Source: Vitellaria paradoxa (lineage: Eukaryota > Streptophyta > Magnoliopsida > Ericales > Sapotaceae). From it: a stretch of 64,000 nt of DNA. The stretch covers positions 1-64,000 of the forward strand of contig JAINTL010000057.1 in NCBI GenBank assembly GCA_019916065.1, written 5' to 3'. The translations under genes and the position numbers were made by a program. Below, piece after piece: positions 1-11,798 of the stretch; within the stretch, counting starts at the first letter, position 1; every line of letters begins with the position of its first letter. Below the pieces are notes generated by a model, which saw nothing but the letters and a program-made list of their open reading frames with translations, ran no database searches and was not told where the DNA came from.

Positions 1-1722
1 TATCTCCCCTTTGGCAATTCCATGTCAAAAAAAACAAAATAAAAATATTACAATTAAGTTCATCCTAGCTCAAGGCCTAACAAACAAGTTATCCATCAAC
101 CATTCCATCATTCATCAACATGTTGAACTGCTTATCCTGTATGGCTGCACACTCAATAAACTCATCACGACATCATGTGTAAACCAGAATAATAAAAAAT
201 GACACAAGATATTCTCCCGCTTAATTAACCATAACAAAAAAATGACAAAAATATCCTCCCCCTTAATTATCAAAAAAAAATTGTTTTCCCCCTGGATCAA
301 CTAACTACTTTCAAACCTTCTATTATGCAAGCCTTCTCCCTTTAACTATTCTCCCCCTTTTTGACATGAATTGACAAACATAAAGATACAATGGGTAATC
401 TTGATCAAATCATTCCAAGTTCTATTTTCTCAAACACAAAACTAAACATAGTTCCAAAATTTTGACCATACATAAATAGTAATAAATAAGAATTCTAAGA
501 ATCACCCTACATTTATGTCATGAGTTGTTCACACATGTATACCAATGGTCAAATGCCTGTGCGGTGTGTGAAATAAAGTTTAAGTGTAATATGATTAATA
601 CTTTTCATATACTCGCATGAATTTTAAAATTGCTCCTTTTGGACTTGAATTGAATTGAGCAAGATATGCAGTGTAGCTCTTAACTAAATTCTCCTCAATT
701 TATTGTTTTCAACTAACACCAATGTGATACCAATTGAAAATACCAATGTAAGATCACTATTTTTTTTTTTTTTCTTTTCCTCATTTTATTTGTTCTTGGT
801 GGCTTTCACACACTTTATGGGTAGGTAGCCTTCTTCCTGTATCGTCAAACCCAAAGGGTGATTATTTTGATAACTCCACGTCAACAGGCTAGCTTTCACT
901 CTATCCCATATGGTAGCCCTTTCCAAGTGATTTTTTTTTATTTTTACTCAAACACAATCAATAGTCCAAAAAAGAAAATTTATAAAAAAATTGAGTAGTG
1001 GAAAAGATTTCTCGTGATGTACTAAACTTCGTGCAATTACAATTGGCACACCACTACCATGACAAGGAACAACAAAACATAGGATTTAAGTTCATCAAGT
1101 AATTCAAATTTAAGACCATATATAGATCAACAATTTTAATCCTGTGATTTTGAATAGTGTATGAGGTAATAGAACATGCAAGAATATCACTAGGAATAGC
1201 ATTACACCCAAAAAAAAAAATTTAATTATCTCAAAAAATAAAAATATCTACCCTACAAGATTTCATGAAACTAGGTAAAAATAAACAATGACGCACAGCC
1301 TAGTTCATAAAAAAAATTTTTTCACACATCAAGGCTCACTCCTTCAACACTTTTAGGGGTGTGGGAGACATATAAATCACTTTTCCTAACCCAAATAGTT
1401 CTTAATTTTTGAAAAGCATTTTAAGTCTTGGAATTGCTAGGTTTGGTCCAATGGGTTTTGAAAAATTTTTTTTTTTTTTCTTCACTGGCCTGGTCATGTA
1501 AGGTCTAGAATCAAAACATGACTTTTGAAACCTCAACGGATTAAACCTATTTGACATTTGAAAATTAGGTCTCATGAATTTCCTAGTGTCAACATAAGAT
1601 AGGGGAAGCCTAAATAATTTGTGACAATGTGGTCTTGTGTGTCAGGTACCACAATGAAAACATGTAGAACAAACTTACGTTGCAAGTTAGTGGTCGTACT
1701 TTTAGGCTTTGAAAGTAAGTTC

Positions 1723-3120
1723 TTAACTGATTACCTTTCTTAGGTTGAGGAGCTTTGACTGTTTTTGAAGCTGTTGTCCTTGAGGAACTGGGGGTACTTT
1801 AGCTTCAAGAGTGACCGCTTGTGTGCTTGTGTAGCTAAGTCCTCTTTTGTCACATGGGCTCCTTTGCATCCCAAGTATGTCATCAAGTTTGGAAGATGCA
1901 GTACTTATCTTGAGTTGCATGGATTGCAGTTTGCCATGTGCCTCTTTCACATCTTTTTCTTTTTGTTCCAACTTGGCCTTAAGTACTGCTATCAACTCCT
2001 TTTGAGTTTTCTTATTTGCCTCAAAATCTTCACATTTGGCTTATAATTCTTCCAGAGCAATTTTTAGACTGTCTCTCTCCCTTTTCAACACCTTGTTCTT
2101 TGTCGTCAACTTCTCGTTTTGCTTGTGAAGCTTTCGACAATCTTGGTATAGCTGTTCATACGCCCCTTCAACATCTACTTCCTCATCTGAATCTTCTTCA
2201 ACTTCACTCTCGATGGATTCTTCTTTCTCATGCTTGGAGGAGGATGACTCTGATGCATTGGAGGGGGCACAAGCTCTAACCATAAAAGTAGTATAATTCT
2301 CTGGAAAATCTTCTGAAGAAGAGGAGGTACTCGACTGATCATCTGAATCATCTAGTGTTGCATTAAGAACCTTCTTCTTACCCTTCTTGTTCGCATAGTC
2401 TTGGACTATGTGACCATAACATTGGCACTCGTAACACTTCACCCTTAGACTTGTTCTCCTTCTTCTTCTTCTCCGAAGATTTCTCCTTTGACTTTTCATC
2501 TTTCTTCGTCTTTCTTGCTTGCTATCTTTCTTTTTGAAGAATTTTCTAATTTTCTTGGTGTCGATAGCAATTTCTTTAGGAGAGGGGATTGATTCACACT
2601 CACTTGAGGAGGATACATCTTCTTCACCATTTTTAGAGCAACCCCTCATCATCTTTGGTTTGATCATGTTGGCTTCATAAGTTTGTAGGGAGCCAACCAA
2701 ATCTTTTACCCTCATTGAATCTACATCCCTAACTTCTTCAATAGCAGTGACTTTAGCTTAAAAGACATAGGAAGGGATTGAGGAATCTTACTTACAATCT
2801 TTCTATTGGGAAAAGGTTCTCCAAGGTTGAAACTGGTGTTGACAAGATCACAGAGCTTTGCTTAAAAACAATCAAATGGTTCGTCTTCAGCAATCTTCAA
2901 ACTTTCAAAATTTGAGGTTATTTTTGTAGCTTGGACTTCTTAACAGTAGAGTTCCCTTCATGCGTCAACTCCAAAATCTTCCAAGCCTCCTTCGCAATCT
3001 CACAGCTAGAAATTCTTTAAATTCATTAGCAGAGACTGCGCAAAAATTGAGCTTAGAGCTTTGTAGTTCCACTCTGCCGTCTCTTGCTCAGCCCTCGTCC
3101 ACGAATCCATAGACTTCTCC
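1723..3120 (-). pseudogene. copia gag polyprotein, decayed (element A)
   Basis: Read from high to low coordinates, the first part (about 3120-2700) carries broken pieces of the UBN2-type gag domain, including FNLGEPFPN and RVKDLVGSLQTYE, interrupted by stops. A 224-residue open stretch (2715-2041) follows. It has a lysine/arginine-rich tract, a CCHC knuckle (CYECQCYGHIVQDY, last Cys replaced by Tyr), an acidic serine-rich segment and a coiled coil. A frame change leads into more coiled coil at 1995-1723. Gag would form the virus-like particle and bind element RNA. The lost knuckle Cys, stops and frameshift make this copy nonfunctional. It shares its plan with the gag at 22300-24000. Confidence 0.8.
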
Positions 3121-3337
3121 ACCATTTCATTGTTGACAAAGTGAGTTGGTTTTACCAACCGTTGTCAATGGCCAACCAAACATTGACGTTCAATGAGATT
3201 AGATAAGCTCTCATTCGAACCTTCCAATACGCATAATTGGTCCCATTAAACCATGGGGGTCTCGTGCTCGAACCGCCTTATCTTGGGGGATCCATCAGCA
3301 AAGAATAAGATCATGTTTTGTTCACAAAAATGTACCC

Positions 3338-3349
3338 GCTCTGATACCA
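3338..3349 (-). other. Primer binding site, tRNA-Met initiator (element A)
   Basis: The minus strand reads TGGTATCAGAGC, an exact match to the usual plant initiator-tRNA-Met primer site. It lies two bases inside the LTR end at 3352 and fixes the element as minus-strand, with its 5' LTR on the right. Confidence 0.9.
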
Positions 3350-3351
3350 AT

Positions 3352-4209
3352 TGAAAATTCACTAATACGCTACTAAGGATCCCAATCAATCGATCGATCA
3401 ATCAATCAATCACACACACAAGAATGTAGAAGGTGAGATAAACAAAAATGAAGAAACCTACAAAAAGAAACCTCAAACAAAAAACTTTCACTAGAATAAG
3501 CGAACGTTGGTTACAAACTTAAACTCTCTACAGATCGACTCCTCGACTTTATACTCTCGTTGACATTTGCTCGACTCCTCGATGCACCAACTCTTCTAGC
3601 GAAAGCCCTTCAACTCCTTGAAGGCTTAACACCGAATCCTCAGTAGCTTTGCTGAATCACAGTGTGCTGAATCCACAGCGATCACAAACCTCAAATCCAA
3701 ACTCCTTCGGATTGAACACGAACTGTGTTGGCTAAGTTCGGGAGAGAATGATCAATCTTTAAGGCTCACAATCTCATGTAAATTCTTTCTATATATCAAC
3801 CCTAGAATGTGCTCTGAAGATATATATAGAGATAGGACCAAACAAGGCTCGAAATAGGCAAAACAAGCTGAGAAAAATCACCTCGAGGGCAGGGCGCTCC
3901 TGCGGTCTTCCCATGGCTTTCCTGCGAATCAGAGTGGTCTTCCCGCGGTCTTCCTACACAACCAAACTCCTGATTTTGGCTCTTGGCTTTATCCCGTGGC
4001 CAACCGCAGCCTTCCTGTGGTATTCCTGCGTTAATCACTTCTGAGACTTCCGAATCACTTCAGGACTTCCAGCCATTTTGGAAACTGTTTCTTTGAGGCC
4101 TATTGAAATTCTACTTGATGACTCTAGTGTCTTAGCCTACACTAAGTCTAAAAGTATAATGAATTCTATTTGATCATGAATTGCCAATTAACAACATTTG
4201 GACTTAACA
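3352..4209 (-). repeat. 5' LTR of element A
   Basis: 858 bp bounded by TG and CA on the minus strand (TGTTAAGTCC at 4209, ending next to the primer site). The inner and outer ends resemble the LTR of element B (19155-20073) in order: an AT-rich end, a block with CTAGCGAAAGCCC, and a final LTR segment ending in TTAACA. The right border is inferred from that resemblance; no target duplication can be checked because the other LTR is outside the window. Confidence 0.7.
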
Positions 4210-4651
4210 AAGTTGATTTCCGTTTAGACGGATTCAAAATTTTGTATCAATCATGGCTTCTTTGCACTGCAATCCGTTAAAACAGTTTTACAATCCGTTT
4301 GGACGGAAGTTGGCTGTGCAAATCCGTCAGAACGGTTTCTACAACCCCATAACAAATAGTCAAAGTGGGTGTAATTCAGTAGTTTAGAAGTTCATGGTGA
4401 GAATGGCGAAAAAATTTTTGCTATTTGATTAATCGAATTCCAGTTATCGACTTTTTTGTTTTGAAAGGTATTGAACTTTTTTTGGAAAGGTATTGAACTT
4501 TTTTTTTGAACTTTGAAAAGGTAGGAATGTGTAAAAATGTATAAATATTTTCAAAGGTTTTCAGAGGCTTTCAAATATTTTCACCAAAATTTGGTGCACC
4601 AAACGCACCATAAACATAAATTATCAGAATTAGCATAAAAATCAAGGTTTA
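4210..4651. other. Non-coding stretch with degenerate ACGGA palindromes
   Basis: No gene is visible. Between 4224 and 4335 there are four variants of an inverted motif (TCCGTTTAGACGGA, ATCCGTTTGGACGGA, AATCCGTTAAAACAG, AATCCGTCAGAACGG). At 4588-4601 there is a 14-bp perfect palindrome (TTTGGTGCACCAAA). The 3' LTR start of the next element abuts at 4652. Confidence 0.4.
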
Positions 4652-4769
4652 TGATTACACTTTTCAAGTGTAATCAGCATGAATATAGTAACGTTTTATA
4701 CCTCTCACAGTATTGATAAAAGGTTTTGGATGGTTGAGGAACAAAATTCAAGATTTGATGCTGAACAGC

Positions 4770-5347
4770 ATCGGTTTTATTTGGCGAGAAGGAATTCTTT
4801 AAGAATTTTGCTTGCATCTTATCCCGTAAGTGAATGAAATTTGGTTGCAAGAATTTAAACCATCTAGCAACTTTATCGTTAAGAGATAATGGAAAAGTTT
4901 TAAGAAGACTAGATTAGTGGGATAGTTTTGATCCTTAAAAGTTACACAGATATTCCTAAATTGAGTTAGATGCTCATAAAGGTTTTCAAATTCCATATCA
5001 TGAAAGTTGGAAGGAGTTGGATCATCCCAGGCTTGAAGTTAAAGGGTCTTTGGTTGTCAGGCCATACTATATAGGATTCAACTATATGGATATTGTTGAA
5101 GATAATTCGTGATAGGCCTCACAGGAGGTGCCTGAGGTTAACCATTAGGACCTTACAGTTGGGCTACACCTCCACTTAGGAGATTTGCCATTTTGGGTGT
5201 AAAAGGGTTTTGAATATCAACTAAAGAATCGGAGGGTTCAAAAAGCGGATTGATAATACTAGTACATTGAAGTCTACTTGATTCTTCTTGAATCCGAGTG
5301 CTCAAACACAGGAAAGTGGATATTAGAGAATGGCGTCTGAGGAGCAC
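4770..5347 (-). pseudogene. Athila-like gag remnant
   Basis: Two open pieces on the minus strand (5347-5153 and 4996-4799) in different frames. The second, with HLTQFRNICVTFKDQN, has the spacing of the helical retrotransposon gag domain (PF03732 type) and corresponds to the segment after FHGLEDKDPRIHLEKF in the open gag at 63700. Frameshifts and stops separate the parts. It would have been the capsid-like part of gag; nothing beyond it survives here. Confidence 0.6.
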
Positions 5348-5468
5348 TTATTGGTATTCGGATGACAATACACAATATTGAGAAACTAATATATATATAT
5401 ATATTTTAAAGAGGAAACAAAGAAAAATTTAACCTAGATTGTCTTAGATAACAAGAAAATTTTTGGCT

Positions 5469-5486
5469 TCCCTAGCAATGGCACTG
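5469..5486 (-). other. Primer binding site, tRNA-Asp type, mutated
   Basis: The minus strand reads CAGTGCCATTGCTAGGGA, a decayed form of TGGCGCCATTGCCAGGGA. The intact-looking counterpart with the same spacing to its LTR is at 63629-63646. Confidence 0.65.
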
Positions 5487-5496
5487 AAAACTTAAA

Positions 5497-7060
5497 TGCT
5501 CCAAATAATTATTATTAAAATACCTCCCAACTGTAAGAGAGTGCAATGTAGTTTAATCCTAGTGAGACTAGGTATCTAATTCTTAGGGAAGCTAGAATTT
5601 TTGAATCTAAGTTTTTCTAAGGTCAACTATTCTAAGTTTCCAAACACAGAAATGTAATTTTGATTTGAATGATGGGGTTTTTGATGACTAATCCTAAAAG
5701 TTATCAAATATCAATTAAATTAAACACCTTAAACTATAGAATTGCAAGTATTAAAATGAACTAAACAATAAGCACTCAAATTAATTCTACTTTAATTAAC
5801 GAACTAGTAAAATTCAAACTAAATTAAACAAAAACATGATATTAAAATCTAGAGTTTTGAATGAATGATAAGCAACTTGATTCAACTTACAAATATGGGT
5901 AGGTTAATTATTTTCAAAGTGAATGTGAATTTTGTCTTAGTTTAAGTTTCACGTTTAGGAAAAATAAATCGGAAGATGTTATCATTAAAATATTTTTTTT
6001 TCAAAGCTTAGTTCTAAAATCACGTTTAGGATAAATAAAACTGAAATATTATCTTAAAAACATTCTTTGGTCCAAGCCTGATTTATTTAATTTCAAAAAT
6101 ATGTAACCATTATAATCATATAATAGTATCAGGGATTTTAAGAAAATGTAATCGATATTATATGTTTTAGAAAAAGTTTTGACTCAAATGAAACCATTTC
6201 AGAAAATAGAAACCCTAGATGCAAGTTTAACCTTGCATGTAAGGCTCGTTTAGCATTCAATCGTCAAATAATAACTCGCCCATTATTGATGGGTTGAATT
6301 AAAAAGAAAAATATAGCCTAGCGTCATTATAAACAACCAAACACAATGAAAAGAAAAGAACAACGGAAAATAGAAAGAATACATTTAAGAAAAACCTAAA
6401 ATTTTGTTACTTCTACAGAATGTCTGATGAATAAAAGTTTGATCCGATGCGTGAAAACATAAAATAATAAAAAAAAACTATAAAAACTAAACCCTGGGAT
6501 ATGAAAAATGAATATGAACGAACGTCCTCAAAGTCTGAATAACGAGAATATATATATAGTAAAACTCTAAACTGAAATAGAAAACATGGGTTGAGTTGGA
6601 CCTCCGCGTCTAGACAGCAAACTAGCATCCAGACAGTAAGAATAAAAATCTAAACTTAAAATCTAAAAATTTTCTGAGTGTAAAACTACTTTGCTACTGG
6701 AAAATGGCTTCCAGATGCCAAATTCCCATGTGGACAGCAAAGCCAAATTTTAGATTTCTTTGATACTTTCTTCAGTTTCTTCCATAGCTACTTTACTGCT
6801 ATCCGAGCTGAATGTTTGCGTGTCTGAACTTGAAGGGTATAGACACTTTCATCATTTTTATCCTTTTGATCCTTGATAATCTCACTATTTTTCATCGTTT
6901 CTCTATATTTTAAAGATAACTATTAGAACTCAAAGTAAATAAAATCTCTCCACTTACCAAAAAATAAATAAATAAATAAATAAAATCTCTTAATTAATCG
7001 ATGAATGCATGTTTTATGACTTAATGTGAGGCTTGTAATTAAACTTTTCAAGTGTAATCA
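5497..7060 (-). repeat. 5' LTR of the Athila-like element
   Basis: 1564 bp. On the minus strand it starts TGATTACACTTGAAAAG at 7060 and ends near 5497. It contains a TATATATATA run (about 6550) placed like the ATATATAC of the homologous LTR at 62165-63622, with flanking words such as CAGACTTTG conserved. Short words such as AAACGTGAA and CACCGCACA-like ends also occur in both. Confidence 0.75.
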
Positions 7061-7405
7061 ACAGCCACATCTTGGAGGGACTTATTGACCTCCCTCAACT
7101 AACTACAAGGTAAAAATGGGATATGCAAAATTATGCTTAATAAAGTGTGGTGTGTGTAATAGGGGAAAACAAATTTTATGACAGAATAAGGAAAGTGGTA
7201 AAACATACATCATGTACATACATCCTAGAAAACAAACAAACATTATACAGTCTATACATGTTGGTGCACGTAATAAAAAAATACTTTTGTACCCAAAAGA
7301 AGTTGAGTTTGTATGCTTTAATTTAAATAATTCAGAGGTTATGAGGTGAGATTATGACTGTAAAAAAGGGCAACTAAGGTTGAACCTGCAAAAATAACTA
7401 TTGTT
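7061..7405 (-). other. Probable leader remnant of the Ogre-like element
   Basis: No coding sense. On the minus strand it lies directly downstream of the primer site at 7406-7423, so it is probably the first part of the internal region, cut off by the Athila-like element at 7060. Confidence 0.35.
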
Positions 7406-7423
7406 TCCCCAGTGGAGTCACCA
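7406..7423 (-). other. Primer binding site, Ogre/Tat type
   Basis: The minus strand reads TGGTGACTCCACTGGGGA, one base off TGGCGACTCCACTGGGGA, the form I associate with Ogre/Tat gypsy elements (reported as tRNA-Arg). It lies next to a long LTR on its right. Confidence 0.65.
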
Positions 7424-7434
7424 GCTATCATAAC

Positions 7435-10400
7435 TGGATTCGCGCGCCAGGCCAAGCAGGGCATGAGTCTTTTGTCTTTATTGTGACCGGTGCATCCAAG
7501 ATTGCCCAAAATGTTGTAAAATGATTTTATGTTTTAAAATAGGGCCTAAAGTCATAAATTGAGGAGTCACTTGATATTTGCTGAATGGGTGTATCAAGAA
7601 ACCCAAATTCACTTTTTTAAAATATTATTTTAGTAATTATTTTAAAAAGATGTGATTTTAAAAGGCCCCCCTTTTTTGGTGACTCCAATTTGATATATAT
7701 GATCAGAGATACTAGCTCCGGGGGTTCAGTTATACTTGGAAACCGATACACCTGGATTACCTAAGGATATCCAAAATCCTTTTCCAATCTATGTAATTAC
7801 AATCTCACCAAATAATATATGTTTCAATGATATCATAACCAAACAAACTCTTAATGCATATGATGCATGGAATATGAGATGGCTGTGCCGGATCGGGCTG
7901 CCTATATATCTCGATCGAGAATCAAGCCAATCGTAGTTTGTGTGTGAATAGAGTGATATGTTTGCCTATTTTGCAATAATGTTTCCTACGGGGTTCTATA
8001 TGCAAAGTACACTCTAAATGCAAATTTAAAAAATAATCTTCTGCTAAAATTCTATGCATGATCTAGCTTCTACTGAAAACTATATTTATAGAGGTTAGTT
8101 GATATAATATTTTTGATGCTATGCTTTGGAGGTCTAAATGACCAAGATAATGATAATGATAATGATAATGGTGACCAAGCCTAGGCCGAGTGCCCAAGCT
8201 ACCTACGTACCTTGAGAAGGGATCAGGTCATTGTAGTTCAGACCTAAAGTGGTACAAATTACATGCATGCTTGAAAGATGAGGGACTGGTCTAAGTCAAA
8301 GTATCAATTTGAAAATTAATGCTTAGCTCATAACGTCAAGGGAGTCTAGTCAGATGATGAATCAGTGCTTTGCACATGATTTCAAGAAAAGAGCTTTGCT
8401 CTGATACAGAGTTTCACTCTTAGAACATGTTTTGGTGTTGGAAGGATATTGTGCTTAGCACTTAATCCACAAGTAAGCCTCACTCACTCTTGTTAGTCCT
8501 AATAAGGAGCTTCGTTCCAAAGCTTAGCTTTAATCAAGTGTGATTTTGACAAAGGAGTTTCACTTTATGGTCTAGAAAGAAGCCTGCTCATGAGCCTCAC
8601 TTTATCTGGATTTGATTAAGAGCTTTGCTCTTAAGGTCAAATAAGTGCTTAGCACATGATTTCCAGGAAAAGAGTCTTACTATAACCAAAGGGGCTTCAC
8701 TTTTGGGGATGCAATCTCATGGAAGAAAGGACTTAGTGCTTCGCACTTAGTCTTGGATAAGCCTCTCCAAATTAATCTGGTAAGGAGTCTCGCTCCTAAG
8801 CTTTTCTTATGTAGTCTAGTCTGGTAAGAAACTTTGCTCCGAAGCCTCAATCTATCTAATTTGGTCTGGTACAAGCGTAGCTCTATCTGGATTGGTCTGG
8901 TAAGGAGTTTCACTCCCGAGTCTAGCTCCAGGTTTAGTCAAGTCCATGCAGTAAGGATCAAAGGTTTGATGCTATGCAAATGCTTAAGTATAATAACAAT
9001 TCTTATCACAATATTGATACATTCACAGAATATATTTCACAAATATTTCTACAAGAGAAATAGATTTAGATATTAATAGCTTTAAAAAATCTTAAACTAT
9101 TTCCATTCTTTGGAGTGCTACTTGCTTAGGTAAATACTTTGGATTGATAAATAATTAATTTCTAAGACTATTTCCACTCTCGTGAGTGTGTGTTTACATG
9201 CCTTCTGGTGTTCTACCATTTTTAACATTATTTTAACATGGCAAATATCAGAACTTAAACAGAATATCACATGTAAATATGCATCATATAACATAGTATT
9301 ATATTGTGAAGAAATTTCTAAGATTGTCTTTGGTTTATCCAGTCAATATTATTCCTCGGGTAGAACCCGGACTTGAGTTATGAATTAGATACCTTTTATT
9401 GACCAAATAATTTTATTTTATTACTAAAAATAATTTTCATCTTAAAAACATTGACATACCAATTATAACACTTAAACAAAAAAACAAGAATATAAAAAAA
9501 TTTAGAGAGAAAATAATTCCAAACGTGAAACTCTAAAAAGCAAAAACCTAGAATTCTTCTAAAAACCTTAAGAACACTCTTAATGGCTGGGTTTAGGGAA
9601 TGAGAAGAGAAGGAGGCGGGTGAGATGGAAATGGGAAGAGTGGAAGGTCTTCTTATATATGAAATTTTGAGCGAACAAAGCATATTTGAACATGCAAAAA
9701 TATTGCATGAACCAGTGAGCAAACAAATTTGCTTGATAAAACATGCAAAAATCATTGTCAAACCTATTTTCTAGCTTTCTTTGCTAAACAGGATGAGAAA
9801 AAGGTTTGCATAACACTACGAGTGAATATGTTTGCAAAATGAAACAGGCAAACAAGTTTGCACTTCGAGATATGAAAAATACTTTGCCACACCCCTATGT
9901 GGCAAAGTAAATGGCGACTAAGCTTCTAAAGGGGCCACTTGGCTAAGCCCCTGGCTCAGGCCATGTTTTGCGAAGTTCAAGTTTCACCCGCAAATTCTAA
10001 GACCTTTGGCGCAGTTTTTGTTAGCTTTTGGGACCTTCCTGGCACTTTTTGGAGTGATTTAGACCAATTAGGTCAAAATTGGACTCAATTTGGGATTTCT
10101 ATGGTCAAGTTATTTCATTTAGAAAATGCTGCACTAAAACGGATTGAAATGGATAGGGGATACCAAATCTTCTCCGTAACATTTGTAGCTATACACAGGA
10201 AGACCTTACTTACTAAAATAAAGTATTAGGATTCCAAAAATGCCCTTGGAACAACTCCCAGGCCTCTCTATGAATTTATAAATAATTAACAAAATTTTGA
10301 GTCAAGACTTCGGAGGAAGTCCCCAAAATTCAAACTAACCTGATTTAGCTATACCTTTACCTAATGGAACATGTCTTCATCATTTTTGCACAATTAAAAG

Positions 10401-10981
10401 TCTTCTGACTTGATTTGAGGGTCTCCATGATGTCTGTGACTTGATCGCTGCAGTTTTGCTTGTTAGTGCAATTTTGAATATTCTAATGCCAAAAGAACCT
10501 TTGAAGGCACTTTTTGAATGCTTCAAACCTAAATTTGAATTCTCTTACATGTTCTTAAATATTGCAAAGCTTCTCACGTTTTTTAAACTTGTTTTGATGG
10601 TTCCGACCAATATTGCTTTGCGAATCTACCGGCAATTTTCAAAATTGACTTTTAGAGCACATTTACCTTTGAAACTTGAATCTAACCATTTTTTTAATGT
10701 AAGAATGTTGAATTCCCCTCCTTGAATGCCTCCATAAGTTCCCACACAGTTTTGATCTCATCCGAACTCTCAATTTGACTTTGCATTGAATCTGGGGACA
10801 CAATGATCATTTTTGAACTAACAATTCCTAACGTTGAATTTGGACTAATTTCCCTATCTAAAACTAAAAAAAAATTATGAAAAATATTCTAAAAGTAGAA
10901 TTGAATATTTACAAAGATATGTGCTTGTCAAAATAAATTTTAAAAATGTATGAAATATTAGACAAAAATAGGGTGTCAACA
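7435..10981 (-). repeat. Long LTR of an Ogre/Tat-like gypsy element
   Basis: On the minus strand it begins TGTTGACACCCTATTTTTG at 10981, a characteristic Ogre/Tat LTR start, and runs about 3.5 kb to the primer site at 7423. A TATA-like ATATATAAGA at 9660-9651 is a plausible LTR promoter. The inner end (7435) is uncertain by about 10 bases. The interior holds a hairpin array (8365-8916) and a short GATAAT microsatellite (8145-8170). No coding region of this element survives; the second LTR is not in the window. Small open frames inside it have no family resemblance. Confidence 0.65.
8365..8916. repeat. Array of short perfect hairpins inside the Ogre-like LTR
   Basis: At least nine short inverted repeats with 3-5 nt loops occur in about 550 bases: GTGC-TTT-GCAC (8365), AGAGC-TTT-GCTCT (8390), AGAGT-TTC-ACTCT (8408), GTGC-TTA-GCAC (8451), TAAGAGC-TTT-GCTCTTA (8617), GTGC-TTA-GCAC (8645), AGTGC-TTC-GCACT (8735), AGGAG-TCTCG-CTCCT (8783) and GGAGT-TTC-ACTCC (8904). 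Further imperfect ones are at about 8506, 8553 and 8828. Stem sequences differ but pairing and loop type (TTN) are kept. Between them words like ATCTGGATTGGTCTGGTAAG recur. Confidence 0.7.
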
Positions 10982-11597
10982 GTTACCTAACAAAGAGTTG
11001 TAGAGTATAGTGTGAATCATCTAAAAAGGAAAAGGGTTACCTATTGTTAGGATAAAAGTTATCTAGAGTAAGAATCACTAAGTTTGAGTCTAGTAAGGAT
11101 TATATGAGAAAAAATTATTTGGAGTAAAGTGTGAAAAGTACATAGAGCGAGAGTTGCCGTAATCGTCACTTTTGGAAGCATGTTGTTATATTATAGTTTT
11201 GATGGTCTCACTTTTGATATGAGGCATGGGTTGGAGCTATTTTAATATGAGATTAAATATAAAAATTCACACAAATTCCATCAGACCCAAATTTTTTTAC
11301 TGTATCGAGCAAATTCTTAACAGTTTTTAATATAGCCTCGAGAGCGTCAATAACCTGAATTATCGCTCCACCTCCTCCTGCCCTCAGATTACGTAAATAC
11401 AAAGCAATCAATTATTTGACATTGATACCTTTGTTGTTTTCTCCCAATCGGTGTAGACTGGTGTAGACTAGAGAGTGACAAGGGCAGAAATTTGTTGATT
11501 GCGGTCAAAACCAGACCAAAATATACGTGTGGAAGCTTTCTACGGCCAATATTAAATATAATTGCTAGGGGCAAATTTATAAAATAATATAAATTTG
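10982..11597. other. Intergenic, upstream of the CXE gene
   Basis: AT-rich, without a recognised gene or repeat. It separates the Ogre-like LTR end from the CXE promoter region. Confidence 0.4.
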
Positions 11598-11605
11598 TAT
11601 AAAAG
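11598..11605 (+). promoter_or_regulatory. Candidate TATA box of the CXE gene
   Basis: TATAAAAG, about 195 bases before the start codon at 11799. This is the best TATA match upstream, and implies a 5' leader of roughly 160-170 bases. The transcription start itself cannot be seen. Confidence 0.4.
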
Positions 11606-11798
11606 CTAAATTATTTCTATATTAGAACTGAACGTCCCGCAAATTAATACTAAATTATACAAATGCCAAAGAAAATAATAGCCAGCGTGTACCATTAAAT
11701 AAAACAAACCCCAGCTCAACCTGAATTGACACCCCCTCCTGCAATTTTGTTTATAGCTAATAACCCCTGTTTTCCTTGTTTCTCGATCTTTCCTTGCA

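Larger units (their letters stand above)
1..4209 (-). mobile_element. gag-only copia-type LTR element A (TR-GAG-like), left LTR off window
   Basis: Minus-strand element read from its 5' LTR (3352-4209) through an initiator-tRNA-Met primer site (3338-3349) and a decayed gag (about 1723-3120) into about 1.7 kb without coding sense. The first bases of the window give, on the minus strand, a purine run (CCAAAGGGGAGATA) matching the polypurine tract of the sister copy just before its left LTR at 20073, so the 3' LTR should start immediately left of base 1. No protease, integrase or RT is visible. An LTR pair with gag alone matches the class described as TR-GAG, which would need an autonomous copia partner. 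Internal stretches at about 740-920 match 21110-21240 of element B. Confidence 0.75.
4652..7060 (-). mobile_element. Deleted Athila-like Ty3/gypsy element
   Basis: On the minus strand this has a 5' LTR (5497-7060), a tRNA-Asp type primer site (5469-5486), a short interior with a gag remnant (4770-5347), and the first bases of a 3' LTR (4676 leftward). Both LTR starts carry the same palindromic end (TGATTACACTT, short loop, partial or full complement). The 3' LTR is recognisable for only about 75 bases before the homology stops. Protease, RT and integrase are missing, so this is an internal-deletion derivative. Its LTR matches 62165-63622 in order and in details. Confidence 0.7.

Noticed and set aside
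4588..4601. 14-bp palindrome TTTGGTGCACCAAA as a DNA transposon end
   Set aside because: No partner terminal repeat or duplicated target found nearby.
7678..7690. Plus-strand GGTGACTCC that could be a second Ogre-type primer site
   Set aside because: The match stops after nine bases (CAATTTG follows), and it lies inside the LTR of the minus-strand element.
8834..10725. Several 60-120 codon open frames on both strands
   Set aside because: They lie inside the Ogre-like LTR, show no family resemblance and have no conserved start context.
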